DNA from: Pseudomonadota bacterium
GTDB taxonomy: Bacteria; Pseudomonadota; Gammaproteobacteria; Xanthomonadales; Xanthomonadaceae
DNA: 36,526 nucleotides
NCBI GenBank assembly: GCA_018241125.1
Contig: JAFEEL010000029.1
Coordinates: 1 to 36,526 of the forward strand
Direction: 5' to 3'
Positions 23,868 through 33,510 of this stretch are shown piece by piece (position 1 is the stretch's first letter; every line of letters starts with the position of its first letter). Under the pieces are notes generated by a model. That model was not told the origin of the DNA. It made no database searches and worked only from the letters and a program-made list of their open reading frames with translations. A program made the position numbers and the translations under genes.

Positions 23868-23984
23868 GGGGATTACATCCGCGGATTCCACCCGTGGATT
23901 ACTCCGGTGGATTACACCGGTGGTTTACGCCCGCGAATTGCATCCGGTGATTACACCGGAAAATTCGGTGCGGGGATTACATCG
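23868..23984. repeat. Nine-unit 13-bp tandem array between two sigma genes
   Basis: Nine contiguous 13-bp units without gaps, plus-strand consensus GNGGATTACACCG (minus strand CGGTGTAATCCNC). Units include GGGGATTACATCC, GTGGATTACTCCG, GTGGATTACACCG, GGTGATTACACCG and GGGGATTACATCG; the sixth and eighth are most degenerate. The last unit overlaps the 3' end (ATG-TAA) of the upstream sigma gene, and the first ends 41 bp before the second sigma ATG. Adjacent units create inverted repeats such as CCGGTG-ATTA-CACCGG (23944-23959). It occupies the whole 150-bp spacer except the ribosome-binding region. Confidence 0.92.
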
Positions 23985-24675
23985 GTGCGGGCTGTCCGAC
24001 CGCGGCCTGGATGGCTTCCACTTCGGCGCGGATGCCGCCGGGGTCGCCGAGCGTGCATCCGACTTCGGCGCTCACCAATTGCTGCAAACGCTCGCGCAGG
24101 CGATGCACGGCGACTGCCACGGTGTTGCGGCTCATGCCGAAACGCTGCGACACCAGCGCGTAGTCCTGCCCGTCTGGCGATTCGAACAGGAACTCGCCGA
24201 GCGCCGCGAACAACTCGGCCTTGCCGGCCGCCGCCGCTTCGGCGCGCAACGCGCTCACCGCGCGGGCCACCACGGTTTGCGCCCACACGCGCTCGAAGAC
24301 TTCCTCGGGGGTGGGAGCGCTGGCCGGCTCGACGCTGGCGTCGAGGACGACGTGGATCGCGCCGCCGCCGCGCCGCGCGGCCCCGACGCGGCGCTGCTCG
24401 GAAATCACGAAGTGCTTGAGCGCGCTCAGCAGGAATGCGCGGAAGCTGCCCTTGTCCGGATCGGCGCGCTGGTGCAGGCGCTGGCTCAATAGATGCGCGA
24501 AAAACGACTGGGTGAGGTCTTCGGCTTCTTCGCGGGCCAATCCGCGGCTGCGCAGGTAGGCCAGCACCGGCGTGCGATAGCAGTGGCACAGGCGCGCCAG
24601 CGCCTCGTCGGAACCGGCATCGTTGCCGGCACTGGCGAGGATCATGCTCCACTGTGTCGTCTCGAAACCTGCCAT
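23977..24675 (-). CDS. ECF-type sigma factor, canonical region 2.2
   Basis: A 232-residue sigma factor of the same kinase-linked ECF group: 'FETTQWSMILASAG' at residues 4-17, acidic region 2.2 'EEAEDLTQSFF' (49-59), 'DKGSFRAFLLSALKHFV', and region 4 'YALVSQRFGMSRNTVAVAVHRLRERLQQL' near the C-terminus. Unlike the downstream paralogue it keeps the acidic residues expected to contact RNA polymerase, so it should work without phosphorylation. The MAGFETTQ start is chosen by family resemblance; in-frame ATGs at 24681 and 24711 are alternatives, none with a good ribosome-binding site. The stop lies inside the 13-bp array. No anti-sigma factor gene is adjacent. Confidence 0.82.
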   Translation of the reverse strand: MAGFETTQWSMILASAGNDAGSDEALARLCHCYRTPVLAYLRSRGLAREEAEDLTQSFFAHLLSQRLHQRADPDKGSFRAFLLSALKHFVISEQRRVGAARRGGGAIHVVLDASVEPASAPTPEEVFERVWAQTVVARAVSALRAEAAAAGKAELFAALGEFLFESPDGQDYALVSQRFGMSRNTVAVAVHRLRERLQQLVSAEVGCTLGDPGGIRAEVEAIQAAVGQPAPM

Positions 24676-24884
24676 GCGCATCGTCGGCCAGTCCGGCGTC
24701 CCCACGCCCATCTTGCCATGCCTGCCGTTACCGGCCCCTGCCCGGACGGGGCAAGGCCAAGGCTTGCAATCGGCCGCGCAGTTTGTTGCACTGCGCCATC
24801 GACGGGGATCGATCCGTCGCCCGCCGGTTGCTTGTTTCAGGTTTCAGGCCCCCAGATCCCCAACTCACAATCCGAGGACATCCG

Positions 24885-25970
24885 ATGTCGCGTGGTTACA
24901 ACTTCAGTGCCGGCCCTTCCACCTTGCCCGAATCCGTGCTGCGCCGCGCGCAGGAAGAAATGCTCGAATGGGGCGGCGAGCGCGCCAGCGTGCTGGAGGT
25001 CAGCCATCGCGGCAAGGCGTTCGTGGCCCTGAACGACAAGCTCGAAGCCGACCTGCGTCGCCTGCTCGAAGTGCCGGCCGATTACACCGTGCTGTTCTTG
25101 CAAGGCGGGGCGACCCAGCACTTCGCGCAGATCCCGATGAACCTCGCCGGCCCCGACGACAGCGCCGACTACCTCATCAGCGGCCATTGGGCCACCAAGG
25201 CGCATGCCGAGGCCAGGACGCTGGTCAAGACGAACGTGGTCGCGACCGGCGAGGCCGGCAAGTTCACGTCCATACCCGAGCACAGCCAGTGGAAGCTCAC
25301 GCCGGGCGCGGCTTACCTGCACGTCACTCCGAACGAAACCATCCAGGGCGTGGAGTTCGCTGGCGTACCCGAGGTCGGCGATGTGCCGGTGGTGGCCGAC
25401 ATGTCCTCCAACATCCTCTCGCGCCCGGTCGACGTGAGCCGCTACGGGCTGATCTATGCCGGCGCGCAGAAGAACATGGGTGCCGCCGGATTGACCCTGC
25501 TGGTGATCCGCAATGATCTGCTGGCGCGCAAGCGCCGACCGCTGCCGAACATTTTCACCTACGCTGCGCACGCCAAGGAAAAATCCCTGCTCAACACCCC
25601 GCCGACGTTCGCTTTCTACATCACCGCACTGGTGCTGGAATGGATCGACGCGCAGGGTGGGTTGGCGGCGATGGAAAAACTCAATCGCGCCAAGGCCGAC
25701 ATGCTGTACGCGGCGATCGACGGTTCGAATGGTTATTACGCCAACCCGGTGGATGCGCGTTACCGTTCGCGCATGAACGTGCCGTTCACCTTGCACGATG
25801 CCGCACTGGACGAGGCATTCCTGGTCGAGTCGAAAGCAGCCGGTTTGCTCACCCTCAAGGGCCACAAGGCGGTCGGCGGCATGCGCGCGTCGATCTACAA
25901 CGCGATGCCGATCGCAGGCGTGCAGGCGCTGGTGGGTTTCATGGGTGATTTCGCGAAACGGCATGGGTGA
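24885..25970 (+). CDS. serC: Phosphoserine aminotransferase
   Basis: A 361-residue PLP enzyme that converts 3-phosphohydroxypyruvate and glutamate to phosphoserine (serine synthesis) and acts in pyridoxal phosphate synthesis. Hallmarks: 'YNFSAGPSTLPESVL' at 5-19, 'EVSHRGKAF', 'FLQGGATQHFAQIPMNL' at 71-87, 'ADMSSNILSRPVDV' and PLP Lys196 in 'YAGAQKNMG', then 'GGMRASIYNAMP' near the end. Length is normal. GAGGA lies about 7 bp before the ATG. It heads the run serC-pheA-hisC-aroA, with 269 bp of repeats before pheA, so pheA may have its own promoter. Confidence 0.97.
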   Translation: MSRGYNFSAGPSTLPESVLRRAQEEMLEWGGERASVLEVSHRGKAFVALNDKLEADLRRLLEVPADYTVLFLQGGATQHFAQIPMNLAGPDDSADYLISGHWATKAHAEARTLVKTNVVATGEAGKFTSIPEHSQWKLTPGAAYLHVTPNETIQGVEFAGVPEVGDVPVVADMSSNILSRPVDVSRYGLIYAGAQKNMGAAGLTLLVIRNDLLARKRRPLPNIFTYAAHAKEKSLLNTPPTFAFYITALVLEWIDAQGGLAAMEKLNRAKADMLYAAIDGSNGYYANPVDARYRSRMNVPFTLHDAALDEAFLVESKAAGLLTLKGHKAVGGMRASIYNAMPIAGVQALVGFMGDFAKRHG

Positions 25971-25972
25971 CT

Positions 25973-26042
25973 GAGGCGGGAGACGGGAGGCGGGAGACGG
26001 GAGACGGGAGACGGGAGGCGGGAGACGGGAGCAGGGAGCAGG
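25973..26042. repeat. Purine-rich 7-bp tandem array (ten units)
   Basis: Starting 2 bp after the serC stop, ten 7-bp units run head to tail: GAGGCGG and GAGACGG alternating irregularly, ending in two GAGCAGG units. One strand is almost purely purine. A related 7-bp array (GGAGGAC/AGAAGAC) lies at 36321-36390, also just after a gene. Confidence 0.9.
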
Positions 26043-26095
26043 GGTAGGAATCCTGGGCTAGAGGCTCGGAAGGCTGTCCGTGCTCGCCGCTTGAG

Positions 26096-26205
26096 CCCCT
26101 CTCCCTGCGGGAGAGGGGTTGGGGTGAGGGGTGAAGCACGTCAAGCCCATCGGATGACAGCCCCTCATCCGCCCTTCGGGCACGTTCTCCCGGAGGGAGA
26201 AGGGT
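26096..26205. repeat. Intergenic palindromic repeat before pheA
   Basis: CCCCTCTCCC (26096-26105) pairs with GGGAGAGGGG (26109-26118) over a 3-nt loop. It is followed by TTGGGGTGAGGGG, then the inverted companion CCCCTCATCCGCCC (26161-26174) and a TTCTCCC/GGGAGAA stem. This is a common type of interspersed repeat in this group (from memory). It may act as an attenuating hairpin between serC and pheA. Confidence 0.65.
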
Positions 26206-26239
26206 CAGCTTGGTTTTTCGGCAAATGCAGCGGGTCGTC

Positions 26240-27373
26240 ATGACGAAGAAATCAAATCTGTCGAAACAGCCGCGTGCCGAGTCGACGAGCAAGCCAGCCA
26301 GTCTGGCTGACGTGCGCGCACGCATCGATGGCATCGACCGCCAGATTCAGGAACTGATCGCCGAGCGTGCGCACTTCGCCCATCAGGTCGGCAAGGCCAA
26401 GGGCAAGCTGGCCGCGGCGGTGGATTACTACCGCCCCGAGCGCGAGTCGCGGGTGCTGCGGATGGTGATCGACCGCAACCACGGGCCGCTCGCCGATGAA
26501 GTACTGGTGCGGTTGTTTCGCGAAATCATGTCGGCCTGTCTGGCACAGCAGGAGCCGCTCAAGGTGGGTTATCTCGGGCCTGAGGGCACGTTCAGCGAGC
26601 AGGCGGTGCGCAAGCACTTCGGGCACTGCGCGCACGGCCTGCCGCTGGCGAGCATCGAGGAAGTGTTTCAGGAAGTCGAGGCCGGGCACGCCGATTTTGG
26701 CGTGGTGCCGGTGGAGAACTCCGGCGAGGGCACCATCCAGATCACGCTGGACATGTTCCTGACCTCCAGCGTGAAGATCTGCGGCGAGGTGGAACTGCGC
26801 GTGCGCCAATACCTGTTGTCGCGCAGCGGCCACGTGCAGGACATCGAGCGCATCTACTCGCATCCGCAATCGTTCGCGCAAACCCGCGCGTGGCTGCGCG
26901 CCAACTTGCCGGGCGCCGAGAAAATCCCGGTATCGAGCAATGCCGAGGCCGCGCGCCGCGCGCGCAACGCCGACGATGCCGCGGCGATCGCCGGCGAGGC
27001 GGCCGCGCACGTCTACGGACTGAAAAAAGTGGTGATGAGCCCGATCCAGGATCGCGAGGACAACACCACGCGCTTCCTCGTGCTCGGCCGCAAGACGTTC
27101 TCCGGCTGCGGCCACGACCGCACCTCCATCCTGGTGTCGATCCGCGACAAGCCCGGCGCGCTGTTCGACGTGCTCAGCCCGTTCGCCGCGCACGGCATCA
27201 GCATGAATCGCATCGAATCGCGGCCCTCGCACCACGCCAACTGGGAGTATGCGTTCTTCATCGATCTGGACGGCCACATCGACGATCAGCCGATGCGCGC
27301 GGCTCTGGCCGAACTGGAATCGCACGCCGCGCAAGTCAAGGTGCTCGGTTCGTACCCGGTCGCGGTGTTGTGA
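26240..27373 (+). CDS. pheA: Chorismate mutase / prephenate dehydratase (P-protein)
   Basis: A 377-residue bifunctional enzyme of phenylalanine synthesis. The chorismate mutase AroQ domain covers about 21-105 ('ADVRARIDGIDRQIQELIAE', 'KAKGKLAAAVDYYRPERES'). Prephenate dehydratase covers about 108-285 ('YLGPEGTFSEQAV', 'VVPVENSGEGTI', 'DNTTRFLVLG'). The ACT regulatory domain covers about 293-372 ('DKPGALFDVLSPFAAHGISM', 'ESRP'), so feedback inhibition by phenylalanine is expected. The ATG giving MTKKSNLSKQ is chosen by resemblance to xanthomonad proteins; ATG 26225 and TTG 26210 are alternatives. The stop overlaps the hisC GTG start. Confidence 0.96.
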   Translation: MTKKSNLSKQPRAESTSKPASLADVRARIDGIDRQIQELIAERAHFAHQVGKAKGKLAAAVDYYRPERESRVLRMVIDRNHGPLADEVLVRLFREIMSACLAQQEPLKVGYLGPEGTFSEQAVRKHFGHCAHGLPLASIEEVFQEVEAGHADFGVVPVENSGEGTIQITLDMFLTSSVKICGEVELRVRQYLLSRSGHVQDIERIYSHPQSFAQTRAWLRANLPGAEKIPVSSNAEAARRARNADDAAAIAGEAAAHVYGLKKVVMSPIQDREDNTTRFLVLGRKTFSGCGHDRTSILVSIRDKPGALFDVLSPFAAHGISMNRIESRPSHHANWEYAFFIDLDGHIDDQPMRAALAELESHAAQVKVLGSYPVAVL

Positions 27374-28482
27374 GCGAGGCCTTCGACGCAGCGGCGCTGG
27401 CGAACGTCGCCACGCGCGCGCTGCGCGCCTACGATCCGGGCCACGACCTGCCCGCGTTGCGCCAGCGGTTCGGTGCGGCGTTGGTGGAATTGGGGTCGAA
27501 CGAGAACCCGCTGGGCCCCAGTCCGCGCGCGCTCGATGCGATCCGCGCGGCGATGGCGGACGTGTGGCGCTATCCCGACCCGCACGGCAGCACGCTCAAG
27601 GCCGCGATCGCCGCACGGCACGGCGTGGACGCGGCGCAGATCGCGCTGGGCAATGGTTCGCACGAACTGCTGATGGTGATCGCGCAGTGCTTCGCCGATG
27701 CGAAGACGTCGGTGGTGTTTTCCGAATTCGGTTTCGCGGTATTCCCGATCGCCACTGCGGCGGCCGGAGCGCGTGCGATCCGGATGCCGGCGCTGGCGCG
27801 CGATCACGCGAGCATGCCGTTCGGCCACGACCTGCCCGCGATGGCGGCGGCGATCACGGCCGACACCCGCATCGTCTATCTGGCCAATCCGAACAATCCC
27901 ACCGGCACCTGGTTCGACGGCGTGGCACTGGACGCCTTCCTCGCGCAAGTGCCGCCGACGACGCTGGTGGTGGTTGACGAAGCCTATGCCGAGTACGTCA
28001 CCGCGCCGACATGGCGCAGCGCGCTGCACCTGCTTGCCGATCATCCGAACCTGATCGTCACCCGCACGTTTTCCAAGGCTTACGCGTTGGCCGGCCTGCG
28101 CGTGGGTTACGCGATGTCCTCGCGGTCGGTGATCGGCGTGATCGAGCGCCTGCGCGAATCGTTCAACGTCAACGCGCTGGCGCTGGCCGCGGCGCAAGCC
28201 GCGCTGGGCGACGACGCGCAGGTTGCGGCCACGCGCGAATGGAACGCGGCCGAACGCGAATGGCTGGCCGCGCGACTGCGTGAACGCGGTCTGCGCGTGC
28301 TGCCATCGCAGACGAATTTCCTGCTGGTGGATTTCGCGCGCGATGCCGCGCCCATCGAAGCGGCCCTGTTCGCACGCGGAGTGATCGTGCGGCCGATGGC
28401 TGGTTACGGTCTTCCCGAGTGTCTGCGCATCAGCGTCGGTTCGCGTGCGGAAAGCCTGCGCCTGCTGGACGGCCTGCCGTGA
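27370..28482 (+). CDS. hisC: Histidinol-phosphate aminotransferase family protein (HisC2-type)
   Basis: A 370-residue class I/II PLP aminotransferase with 'LGSNENPLGPSPRA' at 41-54, 'YPDPHG', 'NPNNPTGT' at 173-180, 'VVDEAYAEYV' and PLP Lys236 in 'TRTFSKAYALAGLRVGYA'. The start is GTG inside GTGA shared with the pheA stop; no ATG is suitable. Its place between pheA and aroA, away from the his operon, indicates that it probably acts as an aromatic (phenylpyruvate or hydroxyphenylpyruvate) aminotransferase as well as, or instead of, in histidine synthesis. This is established for HisC paralogues in such clusters in general and is inference here. Confidence 0.93.
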   Translation: MSEAFDAAALANVATRALRAYDPGHDLPALRQRFGAALVELGSNENPLGPSPRALDAIRAAMADVWRYPDPHGSTLKAAIAARHGVDAAQIALGNGSHELLMVIAQCFADAKTSVVFSEFGFAVFPIATAAAGARAIRMPALARDHASMPFGHDLPAMAAAITADTRIVYLANPNNPTGTWFDGVALDAFLAQVPPTTLVVVDEAYAEYVTAPTWRSALHLLADHPNLIVTRTFSKAYALAGLRVGYAMSSRSVIGVIERLRESFNVNALALAAAQAALGDDAQVAATREWNAAEREWLAARLRERGLRVLPSQTNFLLVDFARDAAPIEAALFARGVIVRPMAGYGLPECLRISVGSRAESLRLLDGLP

Positions 28483-29807
28483 GCGTGGTGCGGCTCGACT
28501 GGATCGCATCACCCGGCACGCCGCTGCATGGCGACGTAACTGTTACGGGCGACAAATCGATCTCGCATCGCGCGTTGCTGCTGGCGGCGATCGCCGATGG
28601 CACGACGTGCGTGACGGGCTTTCTGGAAGGTGAGGACACCCGCGCCACCGCGGCGATCCTGCGCCAGTTGGGCGTGCGCATCGACGCGCCGGCGGAAGGC
28701 GAGCGAGTGATCCACGGCGTCGGCCTGCACGGTCTGCGCGCCAGCGCCACGCCGCTGGACTGCGGCAACGCCGGCACCGGCATGCGCCTGCTCGCCGGGC
28801 TGTTGGCGGGACAGGGGTTTGATTCGACCTTGATCGGCGATGCGTCGCTGTCGCGGCGGCCGATGCGCCGCGTGATCGATCCCTTGACGGCGATGGGCGC
28901 GAGCATCCACGCGCAGCCCGGCGCCCTGCCGCCGTTGTCCATCCGTGCATGCGATGGCCTGCATGGCATCGACTACGAGCTGCCGGTGGCCAGCGCGCAG
29001 GTGAAATCGGCTGTGCTGCTGGCCGGCCTGTACGCGCAGGGCACGACCCGCGTGCGCGAGGCGCAGCCGACCCGCGACTACACCGAGTCGATGCTGGCCG
29101 CGTTCGGCTGGCCGATTCATTGCCGTGCCGGTGTCGCCGAAATCGAAGGCGGCCATCGTCTGCGCGCCACCGATATCGCGGTGCCGGGCGATTTTTCTTC
29201 AGCCGCTTTCCTGCTGGTGGCGGCGAGCATCGTGTCCGGATCGGATTTGCTGATTCACGATGTCGGCGTCAACCCGCGCCGCACCGGATTGCTGGCCGCG
29301 TTGCGCGCGATGGGCGCCGACATCGTCGAAGAAAACCCGCGGCGGTGCGGTGGCGAAGCGGTGGCCGACTTGCGCGTGCGTGCCGCACGCCTGCACGGCG
29401 TCGAGGTGCCGGTGGAGATCGTGGCGGACATGATCGACGAGTTCCCGGCGCTGTTCGTGGCCGCCGCGCTCGCCGAGGGGCCGACCACGGTGCGCGGCGC
29501 GGCCGAGTTGCGGGTCAAGGAATCCGACCGCATCGCGAGCATGGCGCAGGCGCTGCGTGCGCTGGGCGTGCGTGTGGACGAAACACCCGACGGCGCGGTG
29601 ATCCACGGCCTTGGTGGCGCTGGCTGCTTGCGCGGTGGCACGATGGACAGTTGCGGCGATCATCGCGTGGCGATGGCGCTGGCGGTGGCCGCGCAGCGCG
29701 CCGACGCGCCGGTGCGCATCGCCGATTGCGCCAATGTGGCGACTTCGTTTCCGGGATTCGTGGTTCTGGCTAACACCTTGGGGATCGGCCTCAGCGCTGG
29801 CGAATGA
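28479..29807 (+). CDS. aroA: 3-phosphoshikimate 1-carboxyvinyltransferase (EPSP synthase)
   Basis: A 442-residue shikimate-pathway enzyme joining phosphoenolpyruvate and shikimate-3-phosphate. It has 'VTGDKSISHRALLLAAI' (Lys26), 'LDCGNAGTGMRLLAGLLAG' at 93-111, 'DASLSRRPMRRVIDPL', 'RTGLLAALRAMGADI', 'RVKESDRIASMAQAL' and 'DHRVAMALAVAA'. The GDKSISHR form is nearer to class II or Bacillus-type enzymes than to the E. coli type. The start is a GTG overlapping the hisC stop in GTGA. It is the last gene of the run and is followed by repeats at 29828-29951. Confidence 0.97.
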   Translation: MSVVRLDWIASPGTPLHGDVTVTGDKSISHRALLLAAIADGTTCVTGFLEGEDTRATAAILRQLGVRIDAPAEGERVIHGVGLHGLRASATPLDCGNAGTGMRLLAGLLAGQGFDSTLIGDASLSRRPMRRVIDPLTAMGASIHAQPGALPPLSIRACDGLHGIDYELPVASAQVKSAVLLAGLYAQGTTRVREAQPTRDYTESMLAAFGWPIHCRAGVAEIEGGHRLRATDIAVPGDFSSAAFLLVAASIVSGSDLLIHDVGVNPRRTGLLAALRAMGADIVEENPRRCGGEAVADLRVRAARLHGVEVPVEIVADMIDEFPALFVAAALAEGPTTVRGAAELRVKESDRIASMAQALRALGVRVDETPDGAVIHGLGGAGCLRGGTMDSCGDHRVAMALAVAAQRADAPVRIADCANVATSFPGFVVLANTLGIGLSAGE

Positions 29808-29827
29808 TGAGCGTCTGTGGGAGCGGC

Positions 29828-29951
29828 GTCTGTGGGAGCGGCGTCCTCGCCGCGAATTTGAAATGGTGGGCCTGTCTTTCAACAGCCGCAGGCTGGTCAA
29901 GCTTCCCCCACAGTGGCTCAACAATCGGGCCTGTCTTTCAACAGCCGAGCG
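29828..29951. repeat. Dispersed repeats between aroA and TonB-like gene
   Basis: Two tandem starts of a GTCTGTGGGAGCGGC repeat lead to the hairpin GCGGCG-TCCT-CGCCGC (29838-29853), a REP type common in pseudomonads and xanthomonads. Then the 21-bp direct repeat opening GGGCCTGTCTTTCAACAGCC occurs at 29868-29888 and 29927-29947, 59 bp apart. The first copy continues as GCAGGCTGGTCA, matching the element at 5320-5352 and 10518-10546. The region separates convergent genes. Confidence 0.8.
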
Positions 29952-30629
29952 CTACTGGCCATCCAGCTTGAAATCCACCGGTACCTCGAGCGTGCTCGGC
30001 ACGGGCTGCCCGGCGTGCATTGCCGGGCGATAGTGCCAGCCGCGTACGCCGTCCTGCGCGGCGCGATCGAGCACGGACGAGCCGCTGCCGTGAACCACCC
30101 GCACGTCCACCACGTTGCCTTGTGCATCGACGGAGACGAGCAGGCGCACCGTGCCCTCGGCGCGTTCGCGCAATGCCTGCGCCGGGTAGTGCACCGGGGT
30201 TTGCACGCTCGGTTTGGGGCCATGATCGTGATCGGTCGAAAGCGTGGCATCCGCTGGCGTCTGGGCTTGATCTTGCACGGTTTCGGCGCCGTCGCCTGGC
30301 ACCGTGGACGGCGCGGCTTCGGACGCATCCGGTGAAGGCGGTGCAGTGGGCACCACGTGCGGTGCATCCGGAGCCTGTACGGCCGGAGCCGGCAAGTCGA
30401 TGCGCCCGCCACCGGTGGCCGGGGCCGGCAATGCCCGTCGCGGCGGCCCGACCGCTGCCGGCTCGTCGCTGGCCAGTGCGCCCACCTGCGGCGGATGGCG
30501 GGCGAGCCAGACGACGCTGGCGATGCCGCCGATGAGCAGGGCAGCCAGAAACAGCAGCGTCGGCTTGGCCCAGCCGTGGGCCGAACGATGAAAGCGAGGT
30601 GCGTTGCGCGAACGGAGAAAATCGATCAT
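29952..30629 (-). CDS. TonB-like energy transducer protein
   Basis: A 225-residue protein: a basic N-terminus, one membrane helix at about residues 22-45 ('KPTLLFLAALLIGGIASVVW'), a periplasmic Pro/Ala-rich linker (about 46-145), and a C-terminal TonB domain ('PVHYPAQALRERAEGTVRLL', 'VVDVRVVHGSGSSVLDRAAQ', 'VRGWHYRPA', 'PVDFKLDG'). TonB transmits proton-motive force to outer-membrane receptors. No exbB or exbD is adjacent, so it is an orphan copy. The MIDFLRSRN start is chosen; the frame stays open upstream to 30797 (an in-frame ATG at 30702-30704), but without ribosome-binding sites. Confidence 0.85.
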   Translation of the reverse strand: MIDFLRSRNAPRFHRSAHGWAKPTLLFLAALLIGGIASVVWLARHPPQVGALASDEPAAVGPPRRALPAPATGGGRIDLPAPAVQAPDAPHVVPTAPPSPDASEAAPSTVPGDGAETVQDQAQTPADATLSTDHDHGPKPSVQTPVHYPAQALRERAEGTVRLLVSVDAQGNVVDVRVVHGSGSSVLDRAAQDGVRGWHYRPAMHAGQPVPSTLEVPVDFKLDGQ

Positions 30630-32243
<1,614 letters not shown>

Positions 32244-32271
32244 TCGGCAATCGCGACGCAGCCGATAGCGA

Positions 32272-32373
32272 CACTTCCTCCCCCGCTTGCGGGGGAGGAT
32301 CGAGGTGGGGGCGGTGCTGGACGACGGCAACGATTCCCCCATCCCGGCCTTCCCCCGCACGCGGGGGAAGGGG
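32272..32373. repeat. Composite intergenic repeat, direct-oriented copy
   Basis: CACTTCCTCCCCCGCTTGCG, a GGGGGAGGATCGAGGTGGGG block, a variable spacer, CCCCCATCCC and CTTCCCCCGCACGCGGGGGA occur in the same order as at 16503-16628 but on the opposite strand. It sits between serS and the LysR gene and may end serS transcription. Confidence 0.85.
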
Positions 32374-32461
32374 AATCCAACCCGACGCTCCGGGCTGCTC
32401 TGTGCGTCAATTTGGCTGTGCATTGTTTTTCCAAAACGCACGCACGACATCGAGGTGACCC

Positions 32462-33460
32462 ATGCAGGATCTGAATGATCTGTACTACTTCGCGATGGTG
32501 GTCGAGCACGGCGGATTCGCCGCCGCCGAGCGCGCGCTGGGCATCCCCAAGTCGCGCCTGAGCCGGCGCATCGTGCAACTGGAAAACGCGCTGGGCGTGC
32601 GTCTGCTGCAACGCTCCACGCGCCGTTTCGCGGTGACCGAGGTCGGGCAGAACGTGTACCGCCACGCGCAGGCGATGCTCTCCGAAGCCCAATCGGCGCG
32701 CGAGGCGGTCGAGCGCTTGAGCGTGGAGCCGCGCGGGGTGGTCAAGGTCAGTTGCCCGGTGTCGTTGGCGCAGCAACAACTGGCGGTGTTGATTCCGGAC
32801 TTCCTCTCCTCACACCCGCAGGTGCGCTTGCAGCTGCAGGTCGGAAACCGCCGCGTGGACGTGATCAACGAAGGTTTCGACGTCGCCCTGCGGGTGCGCA
32901 CGAAGCTCAACGACGACGGCAGCCTGGCGATGCGCAGCTTCGGCTCGATCCGCGAACTGCTGGTGGCCAGCCCGAGTTATCTGGATGATCGTGGTCGCCC
33001 GTCCAACCCGAAGGATCTGGAGCAGCACACGACCTTGAGCATGAGCGAGGACGAAGCGCGGCAACGCTGGGAGCTGCACGGACCCGATGACACCCGCGTG
33101 CGCGTGGACATCCAGCCGCGGCTGATGGGCCACGATTTCCCGTTGTTGCTGGAGATCGCCCGCCGCGGGCACGGCATCGCGTTGTTGCCGGAAACCGTCT
33201 GCGCCGACGCCATTTCCCGCGGCGAGCTCGAACCGGTGCTGCCGGACTGGTCGCTGCCGCAGGGCATCTGCCACGCGGTGTTCCCCTCCCGTCGCGGCCT
33301 GTTGCCGGCGGTACGCGTGTTCATCGATTTTCTGGCGCAGCGCCTGCCGCCGCTGCTGGAGGCGTCGCGCAGCGGGTGCACGAAGGGCCGCGAGGAGTGC
33401 GCCAAACGTGCGCAGCACAAGTCGGTCGGTCGGCGCAGCGGGGAAACATCGGCAGCCTGA
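32462..33460 (+). CDS. LysR-family transcriptional regulator
   Basis: A 332-residue regulator. The winged helix-turn-helix is at residues 1-60 ('DLYYFAMVVEHGGFAAAERA', then 'KSRLSRRIVQLENALGVRLL'). The effector domain covers about 92-300 ('VKVSCPVSLAQQQLAVLIPDFL', 'VINEGFDVALRVR', 'IARRGHGIALLPE'). It is most like the DmlR/YafC-type group that opens 'DL.YF..VVE'. The C-terminus extends about 30 residues past the usual end in a basic tail. GAGGTGA 4 bp before the ATG supports the start. No divergent target gene is adjacent, so its regulon cannot be read from context. Confidence 0.93.
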   Translation: MQDLNDLYYFAMVVEHGGFAAAERALGIPKSRLSRRIVQLENALGVRLLQRSTRRFAVTEVGQNVYRHAQAMLSEAQSAREAVERLSVEPRGVVKVSCPVSLAQQQLAVLIPDFLSSHPQVRLQLQVGNRRVDVINEGFDVALRVRTKLNDDGSLAMRSFGSIRELLVASPSYLDDRGRPSNPKDLEQHTTLSMSEDEARQRWELHGPDDTRVRVDIQPRLMGHDFPLLLEIARRGHGIALLPETVCADAISRGELEPVLPDWSLPQGICHAVFPSRRGLLPAVRVFIDFLAQRLPPLLEASRSGCTKGREECAKRAQHKSVGRRSGETSAA

Positions 33461-33510
33461 TGTTCGTGGGACAATGGGCGACGCGCCGCTGCGTGGCACT
33501 GCACGACAAC

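Noticed and set aside
23868-23984. Possible CRISPR array or coding repeat
   Set aside because: Units are 13 bp and contiguous with no unique spacers, and 13 is not a multiple of three, so neither CRISPR nor a repeated protein motif fits.
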